Positions 49,253-59,320 of a DNA stretch of 64,000 bases are shown in pieces. The number at the start of each line of letters is the position of its first letter. Within the stretch, counting starts at the first letter, position 1. The position numbers and the translations under genes are program-made. The notes under the pieces are model-generated. The model had not been told where the DNA came from, ran no database searches, and worked only from the letters and a program-made list of their open reading frames with translations. Origin of the DNA: Dipteronia dyeriana (taxonomy: Eukaryota > Streptophyta > Magnoliopsida > Sapindales > Sapindaceae); NCBI GenBank assembly GCA_032871835.1, contig CM065296.1, forward strand, positions 114,152,146 to 114,216,145. Reading direction: 5' to 3'.

Positions 49253-49514
49253 TTGTTTTTAATTATAACCGCATGACGCGTTTGTCAATGATTTTAGCTT
49301 TTGAAAATATGAAATCAACTATATATTGAATCAAAAAGAAAAACTACTGATCAAGAATTATCAACTACATAAGGAATGTTAACAACATTTTATATATAAG
49401 GTATATGATATAATATATACTTATAGCTGAAATTAGCTTTAATTAGTTGCCATGTAGACCCAATCTATATAGTGTCCAAACCTACTTCATGAATGGTAAA
49501 TTATTGTATGATTC

Positions 49515-50597
49515 AACCGGTGTTCTTTGAACCTCTTCTAAGGCAATATGTTTAGCTCGGTACCCTTTGTGGTAGTTACAGGAGATGCCAAACTCCCTTT
49601 GCATGTCATGTATAATTTCCTTAGGCTTGTATAAACGATGATCACGAAATTTCTCTTGTATGTGTTCCCCTATAACTCGTGCACTTGATTGCCTTTGATG
49701 CGGAAATCGTGCTTCTGTGGAGCATGTGTGCTGATTGTCAAATTTTCTAATCTGGAAATAATCTGAATTATGAACCTTAGCTGCACGTAATCGCCAATTG
49801 CAATCCTCAACAATGCACCGAACTTGATATCATGTTGTATCGGACTTGAACACCCTAGTCCGGAACCGGTTGGTAAAGGCATAACTACCTATTTGTGATT
49901 ATAGTTGTCTCTTGCTTGGAAACAATTCACCTACTTCAAGACGCATAGTAACAAGTCTGGGTGCAACTTCACCTGAATTAATAGAATAAAATCCACATGG
50001 AGGTGGAACAAGCCTCTGGACATTGGCAAACTGCTCATCATACTGATTGGGAACTCGCTCACGACTGAAATTAAACTGTGGTTCTGTTTCATCATGCTCA
50101 GGAATCTGTTGGTTACTCGTCGTATCTTGAAAACTAAAATGACGAGGAGGAGATTGTAATCCCTCTCGAATATCATCCAAATGGGTAGCCATGTTAGGTA
50201 CATCCGACCTTCGAAACTCATCCATAGTGACATGGTGTAGGTTGTGAGAGGACTCTGGTGGGTTATGTTTTATTTCTAGAGATTGATGGCTGCTTTCCTC
50301 AACACTAATACAAACTAATGGGTCAACATTCTCTCGACTAAGCAACAACTGAACGTCCTCATCATCAACAATCTCAATGGGCATGCTAGGACGAAAAGTC
50401 AGTGGAAGAGTCGGCATACTTACCCGATAATGATCTTTATCAATTCCGGTGACATTGTATACCTTATCTAACAATTGATCATAGTTTGAATCCCTTGAAA
50501 AAGCAAATGCCTTCTCTCTTCGGCCTTCATACCAATACTCACCATGATGACTTTTCCATTCTCCACCCCAATTCAAAACCAAATGTACATTTTTCAT
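49515..50597 (-). pseudogene. MULE transposase N-terminal part, disrupted, copy 2
   Basis: From ATG 50597 (minus) it reads MKNVHLVLNWGGEWKSH...WYEGRREKAF...YDQLLDKVYNVTGID and EIVDDEDVQLLL, the PB1-like MURA N-terminus. A Gln/Pro-rich linker and VGELFPSKRQL follow. An in-frame stop is at 49899-49901, then SQIGSYAFTNRFRTRVFKSDTT, a second stop, and YQVRCIVEDCNWRLRAAK...FQIRKFDNQHTC, a WRKY-GCM1-like zinc finger, then KPKEIIHDMQREFGISCNYHKGYRAKHIA. The frame is continuous apart from the two stops. The DDE catalytic core and SWIM finger are absent. Confidence 0.85.
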
Positions 50598-50699
50598 CTT
50601 TAATCCTGAAAAAATAATTCAACATATATTATCCATCATTAAAAAATTCATTATTTGAAAGAACATAACATAACAAAAAACCACATGAAAAAAAAAACG

Positions 50700-51190
50700 G
50701 ACCCATTAAAAAAATCATCTGGTTGGGTGACCCGACACCGGGTCAGCTAACCCGATATTTTTTTCCATCGGGTTAGACTGACCAGACAGAATTTCTCATG
50801 AAAAAAACCATGAAAATTCTATCGGGTCAGGGTGACCCGATGTCGGGTCAGCCCAACCCGATGAAAAATTTCATCCGGTTGGGGTCACCCGACGTCGGGT
50901 CAGCCGACCCGATGAAAAATTTCATCGGGTTGGGCTGACCCGACATCGGGTCACCCTGACCCGATGGAATCTTTCATGGTTTTTTTTTCATGCAAAATTC
51001 TGTCGGGTCAGCAAACCCGATGAAAAATTTCATCGGGTCAGGCTGACCCGACAGAATTTTGCATGACAAAAAACAATGAAAATTCCATCGGGTCAGGGTG
51101 ACCCGATGAAATTTTTTTCATCGGGTCACCCCAACCCGATGAAATTTTTCATCGGGTCACCCTGACCCGATGGAATTTTTCATGGTTTTT
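50700..51190. repeat. Palindromic tandem array (CGGGTCAGGGTGACCCG words)
   Basis: About 490 bases are made of CATCGGGT/ACCCGATG words in both orientations, paired as CGGGTCAGGGTGACCCG or CGGGTTGGGCTGACCCG and separated by GAAAAATTTCAT or CATGGTTTTTTT spacers. It starts about 100 bases upstream of the transposase start codon and ends about 240 bases inside the right end of the MULE. Sparser copies lie at 47755-47810 and 48685-48975. Confidence 0.92.
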
Positions 51191-51851
51191 TTTTAAAAAA
51201 ACTTGGGATTATGAGGTAAATATCAGATTGGGAAGTTGCAATGTTGTTCGGTGGATGGCTTTGTGAGTATGTTAGTAATTGTTTATTGCAAATTGATAAA
51301 CATAGTTAATAAATTGAGTAATGTTATGAATAAGAGCAATTTATGAATTTTATGGTACTTTTACAATTGTTTTAGATTTTAGGATAGATTTACAATTTGA
51401 TCCCTAAATTATGGTAGTTTTGCTAAAAACCCTAATCTCTATTCATATCTCGTATCTATCGTAAAGGAAATATAGTAATATAGTGGCCGATTGTTTAGCT
51501 TCTCATGACCGTTCTTTAATTCAAGATTTTGGAGTTCTACCGCATACGCGTGAGTCTTGGACTCTTGGTATAGTCTACTATACCTTTTTTTATCACCACA
51601 CAAGTGAAATTATAAGATTAGTTAATTAATTAATTAATTCCTTAATTTGGAAACTGTCTTTTTATCTGATATGTGATATATGTCTGGACCAAAAAAAAAA
51701 AAAGATTGTGATTTTTTTTTGAAGTAACAGATTGTGACTTGTGACATTGAATAATGTGGCATTTGAATAAATACAGGATCCATTTCCATATCGGAGCATG
51801 AGACCCGAATCTGATACTCCATATTGGGTCTAGATATGAATACTATATTAA

Positions 51852-52619
51852 GGTCCAGTTTGGTATTGCTGTACTGTGAGGAGAAGTGCTTTTGAAATTG
51901 CCGTAGAGAGAATTGATTTTGGAATTGCTGTGGGAAGAATCAGCTGAGTGTTTGATAAACTGATTTTCAAAAGTGCCGTGAGAACTAAAAGTAATTTCAA
52001 TGTGTTTAGTAAACTAAAATAAAAAATGTTGTGAGTTTGTAAAATTACTAAAATGACATAGACATATAAATGGTACTAATGTGCTATACTTTATATTTTT
52101 CTTGTTTATTTGTGTTTAGTGTTAAGTGTTATATAATTATGGTACTTTATTGAATTAATTAGCCCCATTTTTTATTCTACTTTATTTAATTAATTAGTCC
52201 AATTACTTTAGATTTTTATTTCTTTATTTTATTTTACTTTATTTTTTAATTTCATTTTATTCTACTTTATTGAATTAATTATTCCAATTTTTTATACAGT
52301 TATGACCACATTTTTTTTTGTACAAAAAATTAAGTACAATTTTTTTTGTTAAATTTTATTAAAGGTTAGGATAAAGTTGAAAAGTTAGTAAAATTTCATT
52401 TAATATCACAGTAACGCGTTTTCTAAAAGCAGAAGCTAAAATTCAAAAGCAGAAGCTAAAATTCAAAAGCATGTATTTGTAGCTTCTAAAAAACTCAGTT
52501 GGGAGAAACTAAAAGTGACCAAAAACACTTCCCAACGATTTTACCAAACACCCTGTCTTAAGTCCAGAATCACTTTTAGCCTCAAAAACAGCTGGGGAAG
52601 CAATGTCAAAGTGGGACTA
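51852..52619. mobile_element. MITE in the promoter region of the VID27/DEM gene
   Basis: The left end GGTCCAGTTTGGTATTGCTG and the right end (reverse complement from 52619: TAGTCCCACTTTGACATTGC) are related inverted repeats. Interior words AAGTGCTTTTG and CAAAAGCA repeat near both ends. It belongs to the same general family as the element at 26515-27877 and ends only about 210 bases before the downstream start codon. Confidence 0.55.
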
Positions 52620-52832
52620 AGTAGTTTAGGTGAAGTCTTACCGGCAATAGCCAGTAACCAGTAACTCTCCAATATTCACTCTGCTTCATTCAAAACCCTA
52701 ATAAAAAAGAAACCTAAAACCGCAACGTTCCAATTTCAAATTTCGAACTTGGCGCCCTTCACATTCCCGATCTTTTTCTCCTTCTCTCAGTTTCTCGCTT
52801 TCTCTGTATCGACAGAAAACACAAAATCGAAA

Positions 52833-55800
52833 ATGGGTGGGTCTCACAGTCGCGAAGATCTCGAACTTTCTGACTCCGACGAAGAAGAATACGAAACGGA
52901 ACAAGAAGTTGAAGAAGAAGAAGACAACTACGAGGACTCCAGAGATGAGACCCCTGATAGATCCGCTTCTTCTTCAAAACACAGACCCAAAACGCCGTCG
53001 TCCTTGGAAGAAGTGGAAGCCAAGCTCAGAGCCATGAAACTCAAGTACCCATCAACGGCTCAGAACATTAATGCAGTCAAGCTTTATATTCACGTCGGTG
53101 GCAACACAGCGAAAGCCAAATGGGTAACCTCTGAGAAACTCACTTCTTATGTTTTCTTTAAATATTCAAAAATTAACAGCCAAGATGATGAAGAAGAAGA
53201 TGATGATGATGAAGAAGGTGAAAATGAAGAAGGTTGGTGGGTCCTGAAAGTTGGGTCCAAGGTTCGAGTCAAAGTCTCCATGGAGGTGCAATTGAAGACA
53301 TTTAAAAATCAACTTCGTGTTGATTTTGTAGCACAAGGTGTGTGGGCTATGAAGTTTTTTAGCCAGGAGGATTACAAGAGATTTGTCGATAAGTTTCAAG
53401 ATTGTTTGTTTGAGAACACTCACGGGTATGAATCGACTGAAGTGAACAAGATGAAAGTTTACGGGAAGGATTTTATCGGTTGGGCTAAGCCTGAAGCTGC
53501 TGATGATTCTATGTGGGAAGATGCAGATGATAGTTTCTTGAAAAGCCCTCAATCAGCAACGCCGGTTAGGGCTAGTCAAGACTTGAGAGAGGAGTTTGAA
53601 GAGGCTGCAAATGGAGGGATACAAAGTTTGGCATTGGGTGCTCTGGATAACAGTTTCTTGGTGGGTGATTCTGGTATTCAGGTTGTGAAGAATTTCAGCA
53701 ATGGAATTCATGGTAAAGGTGTTTTTGTGAATTTCAATGGTGGGAATTACAGGAATAGTTCCAACATGATGAATTCCACACCTAAGAAGGCTCTTCTTAT
53801 GAAGGCCGAAACTAATATGTTACTTATGAGTCCTGTGAGTGAGGCAAAGCCTCATACAAATGGGTTACATCAGCTTGATATCGAAACAGGAAAGATTGTG
53901 ACAGAATGGAGGTTTGAGAAGGATGGGACAGATATTACAATGAGAGATATTACAAATGATAGTAAAGGAGCACAGTTGGATCCTTCAGGCTCCACATTTT
54001 TGGGTCTGGATAATAATAGGCTTTGTAGATGGGATATGCGGGATAGAAATGGGATTGTTCAGAATCTGGTGAATGATAGTATTAGTACACCTGTGTTGAA
54101 TTGGGCTCAAGGGCATCAATTCTCACGGGGGACTAATTTTCAGTGTTTTGCAACTACTGGTGATGGGTCAATTGTTGTTGGATCGCTTGATGGGAAGATC
54201 CGGTTGTATTCAATCAATTCTATGAGACAGGCAAAGACAGCTTTTCCTGGCCTTGGGTCGCCTATTACCCATGTGGATGTTACTTTTGATGGGAAGTGGA
54301 TACTGGGGACTACTGATACCTATTTGATCGTTATATGTGCGCTTTATACTGATAAGGATGGTAAGACAAAGACTGGTTTTAATGGTCGTATGGGAAATAG
54401 GATTGCAGCTCCAAGATTGTTGAAACTGAATCCTCTGGATTCACATTTGGCCGGAATTGACAATAAGTTTCACAATGCTCAGTTTTCATGGGTAAGCATA
54501 CATATTCTCTTCAATATTGTGCTGCTCACTTTTAGTATGTATAATTTTCGCAGTGCATATGAATTTACTTGATGTTTGTATCTTCTATTGTGGAAAATTT
54601 GTCATTGGATTTGGTGAGGGGCTCAATTGGTTCATTTTAAACTGGGTGTTCATTGGTGGGGCTCAATATTGAATTATTTGTTGTCCTGCTGGTTGACTTC
54701 TTTTGTGATCTGAATATTTGTTCATTTCATGTGCTTCAATTTGCATGCTTCGGTGGTCTCTTTGAACTATAATGATTCTATATATGCCTTACCAAAGTAA
54801 TTAACTCTTGAATTTAGTTGTTAAACGTAGTAGGCTGTGTTTTTTATTTTTGTTTTCTACCCTATTTGCTAAATGCATTGTGTTAATACAAGATTTTCTT
54901 GTACTATATGATTGTTGTGGATTTATACAAACTAGTAGCATGGAAGCATACTACTGACAACATGCATGACATGAGCCATGGCATTTGCTTCATTTTTGTA
55001 TTTACTTCAATAAATAATTACCTTTAGAAAGGCAAGGGGTGATATTATTTAGACAATGTCAGGTCGATGATAAAAACTCTTTCCTGCACATGTTTTGGTA
55101 TTTAACCTATATGTTCAGAAGAAGTTTGTCCTTGGTAAAGGTGTAAGAGCGTTATCTTTAATCTACGATTGCTTGATTCTATGATGAGACACAACGATGT
55201 TAAGTCATTATAATAGAAACATCCAAAGTTTTTTTCCTAAGTGATGTTTTTAATGAAAATATGTTTTATATATAAATAAATAAATAAATAAATATATATA
55301 TATATATATACTGTGCGTAGAGCCATGATTGATGTTTACAGGCATTGTCCACTCATGCCTCAAGCACATATCAACACTGATCCATTGATAACTAAATCAT
55401 TCATTCATTCTGCTTTGAAGTTCTACCATATCTCTGGTTGGGTTAGGATTTTACTTTTGAATTTAATTTATTTCATTCCATCTGTATACCTTGCTTCATC
55501 TGTATCATTCTCAGCTGATTGTGCTTTTTGTTTAACTGCTTCTTGAACCTTCCAAATTTTGTACTCAAGAAATTAATCTTGATAATCTAGTGTAGTATCA
55601 ATCTTGTATGTACTTGTCAAAGCCTGGTTTGCTACTGTTATTTTTCCTATTGATAACTATAAACTTTGAAATATTGAATATTGATCTTCATATATTAAAA
55701 ACATGGTTTTAGAAAGAAATTACGTGGCACCACAGTGTTTCAGTTGTGTGATTGTATTATGTATGAAGGTCTACATTTGTTGCATCTGTCGTCATTAGAA

Positions 55801-56352
55801 GTAGGACTATAAATTCTATATATTTGAGAGAAATAGGTTATGCAACAACTTAGTAAATTTATATTGGTTCTGCTTTTTTCAATTTTAATATTTCTTAGCC
55901 CATTGAGGCTCGTACAAATGGTTGAGTCCTCATCTATCCCCCACCCTACAGATAACCTGGATGTTATATATACACACTGCATATGCTTTTCTTAAACTCA
56001 GATTCAGCATGTGATGGTGATTTTCAGTCCATTTGGTATACTAATTGTCTTTTGTTGTTAAATTACATAGGTCACTGAGAATGGCAAACAGGAGCGCCAT
56101 TTGGTTGCAACTGTAGGCAAGTTTAGTGTAATATGGAACTTTCAGCAGGTGAAGGACGGTTCCCATGAGTGCTATCTTAATCAGGAAGGCCTGAAGAGCT
56201 GTTACTGTTATAAGATAGTACTCAAGGATGACTCCATTGTGGATAGTCGTTTCATGCATGACAAATACGCAGTCAGTGATGTGCCCGAGGCTCCACTGGT
56301 CATTGCAACACCCATGAAAGTCAGCTCCTTCAGCATATCCAGCAAGCAGTGA
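52833..56352 (+). CDS. VID27 family protein (DEM / CYPRO4-like)
   Basis: Plant member of the VID27 family; the tomato homologue DEM (defective embryo and meristems) is required for meristem and embryo organisation. Its biochemical role is not settled. Exons 52833-54491 and 56071-56352 join at Trp|Val to 646 residues. The N-terminus MGGSHS fits the N-myristoylation consensus (Gly2, Ser6). An acidic stretch (residues about 14-34) and a second one ([16 protein letters not shown]) follow. VID27 PH-like segments include [26 protein letters not shown]. The C-terminal half is a WD40-like propeller ([53 protein letters not shown]). The ATG at 52833 was chosen over the upstream in-frame codons because it gives the conserved [19 protein letters not shown] start. 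No damage seen. Confidence 0.93.
54492..56070 (+). other. Intron of the VID27/DEM gene
   Basis: Bounded by TGG|GTAAGC and TTACATAG|GTC. It is AT-rich with a (TAAA)n(TA)n tract near 55275-55310. It contains no gene I can support. Confidence 0.85.
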
Positions 56353-56879
56353 TACGCTGTTCCACAGGACCGCAGCTCTTTGTTTCCCAATCCACTTATG
56401 TAGCTTTATTAATGAAGTACCAAATACTTTATGTAGAAGTTGTAGTTTACCTAGTTAGGTCATGTTTGGAAGTGTTTCCAGAGATCTTATTGTACTCTTT
56501 TCGGCAGTTTTCTAGATCATCTTGCAACTTGCAATTGGTTTTATGCGACTTAAACAAATTTAATTGTTGTATCATTACTTAACGAAGCAGGAATTGCTTC
56601 CTCCGTGGAAGAAATGAAATTCTGGGATTTAAATATCTACTATTTTAACTACTGCAGTGGTTATTTAGCTTTTGTGATTTCTTCTCTCATTCTTAATTTA
56701 TATTTCTATCTCTTTTTTTTTTCTGAACAAAAAGTTGTGATTGAAATCAAGCTGAATTAAAAACTTCTGAGCTATAGACAGAGCTGACTCAAAAGAGCTG
56801 ATGGCTTCAGGTTCTAAGGATAAGTGGGTCCATGTTATCACTGTTTTTTTTTTAGTTGTATATGTTTTATCTGTTATAT

Positions 56880-56890
56880 ACGTGGATAAT
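56880..56890 (+). promoter_or_regulatory. Light-responsive type motifs upstream of LHCA5
   Basis: ACGTGG (G-box core) runs directly into GATAAT (I-box-like) about 45 bases before the ATG. This pairing is typical of light-regulated photosynthesis genes. It may lie in the leader rather than the promoter. Confidence 0.35.
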
Positions 56891-56933
56891 GTATATGCCT
56901 CCAATTAGAATCGGTTGATAGAGAGAAGAAAAA

Positions 56934-58433
56934 ATGGCCGTTGCAGTTGGAAGAGGCTTCCTTATTCAGCCTTGCTCTTCCTCTTTCTCATCCTCATCTT
57001 TCATTTGTAAGGACACACGTAAACACTCACTTGGTATCACAACCACACTTTGGCCTGCTAAGCCGGGAACCACTAGACGTTCTACGTTCACTGTGGTTCG
57101 AGCTCAGCAGCGACCTACTTGGCTTCCTGGCCTTGACCCTCCTCCCTATCTGGATGGAAAGTGAGTCTTTTGTGTTAATTGTAGATATTGAATTTCACTT
57201 GTTTTACTACATTTTGTTTGTATCTGAATTTTTTTTTTTTTTTTTATGTAATTGGAGATTGGCTGGAGATTTCGGATTTGACCCACTTGGACTTGGAGAG
57301 AATCCGGAGAGCTTAAAGTGGTATGTGCAGGCAGAGTTGGTACACGCTCGCTTTGCTATGGCTGGAATTGCAGGAATTCTTTTCACAGATGTGAGTCAAA
57401 CCGAATACTCATCTTGACCACACAAAAACTTTAATCTTTTCAGCTTTTGTTGGGTTACTTAAACAAATAACAACGAATTGAGTTTTTGGTTTCTAGTATT
57501 GTTAATGTATTGTCAAGCATCTGCTCCTAACATCAAAGCAATTTTTTGATAAACAAAAAGACCTGTTTTTACATATTTTAAGTACAGTTATCTCTAATTA
57601 TGTCAAATTAAACTATCAATTTGAGTCTTTGACCACAATGTGAATTACCCAATAGATAGATGTATGCCTTACACTACTTTGTCTCAGCTACTTCGCGTGA
57701 CTGGGATCAATAAATTACCAGTCTGGTATGAAGCTGGTGCTGTGAAATTCGACTTTGCCAGCACCACAACTTTGTTCGTCATTCAGCTGCTATTGATGGG
57801 GTACAACGCTTACCAGCTACATCGTTCCACTTACATTTCACCTCTGGTTATATTTTGAACATTATAACTTAACATGGGTTTGTATGGTTTTCCTTTCCAT
57901 GTACAGATATGCTGAGACAAAAAGATATATGGATTTCATTGCTCCTGGGTCGCAGGCTAAGGACGGATCTTTCTTTGGATTGGAAGCTGCACTTGAAGGT
58001 TTAGAACCCGGGTAATTTCTACTACTTGAGACTCAAAAATGTCAATCTTTTTGGTGAATAATGGATTGAGTTTTGAACATTTTGTGTTTTTTATGATAAA
58101 CAGCTACCCTGGAGGCCCTCTGCTCAATCCTCTTGGCCTGGCTAAAGATATCAAAAATGCTCGTGAATGGAAGCTTAAAGAGATCAAGAATGGTTTGCTT
58201 TTTGTTGATTGTTATTATATATCCTTGTGAATGGTTACTGCTTTTCATTAGTTTCTGATTTAGTTAGTATTTTTCGGCTGGCAGGACGTCTCGCAATGGT
58301 AGCGATGCTTGGAATCTTTGTGCAAGCTTCAGTGACTCATGTAGGTCCAATTGATAACCTTGTGGAGCACCTCTCAAATCCATGGCACAAAACTATCATC
58401 CAGACCCTTGCCAATTCTGCTTCTTCAAGTTAA
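56934..58433 (+). CDS. LHCA5: Photosystem I chlorophyll a/b-binding protein LHCA5, chloroplastic
   Basis: Low-abundance PSI antenna protein that, with LHCA6, links PSI to the NDH complex for cyclic electron flow. Six exons: 56934-57160, 57258-57390, 57688-57800, 57907-58011, 58104-58192, 58285-58433; 271 residues in frame. A Ser-rich transit peptide (about residues 1-55) precedes [16 protein letters not shown]. Helix B carries [18 protein letters not shown] with the chlorophyll-binding Glu and His/Arg. Helix C is in the region [13 protein letters not shown], followed by AETKRYMDF. Helix A carries [19 protein letters not shown]. The tail [24 protein letters not shown] is the LHCA5 signature that separates it from LHCA1-4. 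The gene begins 580 bases after DEM. Confidence 0.94.
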
Positions 58434-58610
58434 AACTATGAAATGTAAATTTAAGTACAATGTCATTGGCTATTTAATTTCAATTTAGTGTAAAGATTCA
58501 TGGTTGACACTTGACAGGCTTGTATACATAGCAGTACATGAATGAATTTTTCTATTAAACAATTTCATTTGTGTAGGAATTCTACAAAAATAAAAATAAA
58601 AAATAAAATT

Positions 58611-58696
58611 TCCGGCTTGCCGGATTCGAACCAGCGACCTAAGGATAACAGCAAGCAGACTACAGTCCTCCGCTCTACCAACTGAGCTAAAGCCGG
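58611..58696 (-). tRNA. tRNA-Tyr (GTA) with intron
   Basis: Minus strand: acceptor CCGGCTT pairs with AAGCCGG (plus discriminator A). The D arm is GCTCAGTTGGTAGAGC. The anticodon stem GAGGA/TCCTT encloses CTGTAG plus an intron of about 12 bases after the anticodon GTA. The T arm is GCTGGTTCGAATCCGGC. Nuclear plant tRNA-Tyr genes typically contain such an intron. It lies about 180 bases beyond the LHCA5 stop codon on the opposite strand. Confidence 0.95.
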
Positions 58697-59320
58697 TGAT
58701 GTTGAATCTTTGAAGAAATAATATTTTATATATCATATTAATTTTATCCAAATTTTTTTAATATTTTTTATTTCTTCATCTTTCACCAACACTATCACCT
58801 TAACACGAAGAATGTGTCAAGAATGTATGTTCAAATAATATCACATTACCTTTGGCATTCATACAACAAACTTGGATTTACGCTGATCAAAATCTCTTTC
58901 AATTTGAAGTTTTAAAGATGTAATATATAAATAAACACAACTGATGATGTGTAGTTAGTTATACGAAAAAGAATTATGATTCATTGATGATTTGTGTCTG
59001 AACAAGCAGATTCCATATGAAGTTATCTCGCCAAACATCCCAAATTCTTTCATTGACCAAACATACATATGAAGGAGTTGAATGTTCAAACAATGCAAGC
59101 CCTCCAATCTCTGCAACCCAACCACCAGAAAATCCTTCCTGTGAGGGAAAATTATAAATCCAATTCAACTTATCATACATACAACAATCACCAGCATTTA
59201 CATTCCGAGTAAAATTCCATCAGTACACTCACTCTACGAGGAGGAAAAAATATGCCCAAAAAGGAGGTAAAAAAAAAAACAACAGAAAATAACACATACT
59301 GCCTTTGAATTGAAGCATTA
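58697..59320. other. Intergenic between tRNA-Tyr and WEB1-like gene
   Basis: AT-rich; contains the 3' flank of the minus-strand gene. No further gene seen. Confidence 0.5.

Larger units (their letters stand above)
47145..51432. mobile_element. Mutator-like element (MULE), 4.29 kb, with intact target duplication
   Basis: The ends are inverted repeats of about 58 bases: GGGTTTTTAGCAAGAATACC at 47145 and, reverse complemented from 51432, GGGTTTTTAGCAAAACTACC, continuing with ATTTGTAAAT-type similarity. The 9-base word TAATCTCTA flanks it exactly on both sides (47136-47144 and 51433-51441), the diagnostic Mutator duplication. Inside are a GC-rich segment with gene-like splice signals (47280-48475), scattered gggtga/tcaccc words (47755-47810, 48685-48975), an internal TIR copy (49194-49252), a decayed minus-strand transposase 5' part (49515-50597) and a palindromic array (50700-51190). 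The catalytic part of the transposase is missing, so the element cannot move on its own. Confidence 0.93.

Noticed and set aside
49670..49882. 70-codon minus-strand frame in the MULE as a separate small gene
   Set aside because: It is an out-of-frame shadow; the transposase zinc-finger frame through the same bases is the meaningful one.
50700..51190. CRISPR array
   Set aside because: Repeats are palindromic words with no unique spacers, in a plant Mutator element; no cas genes.
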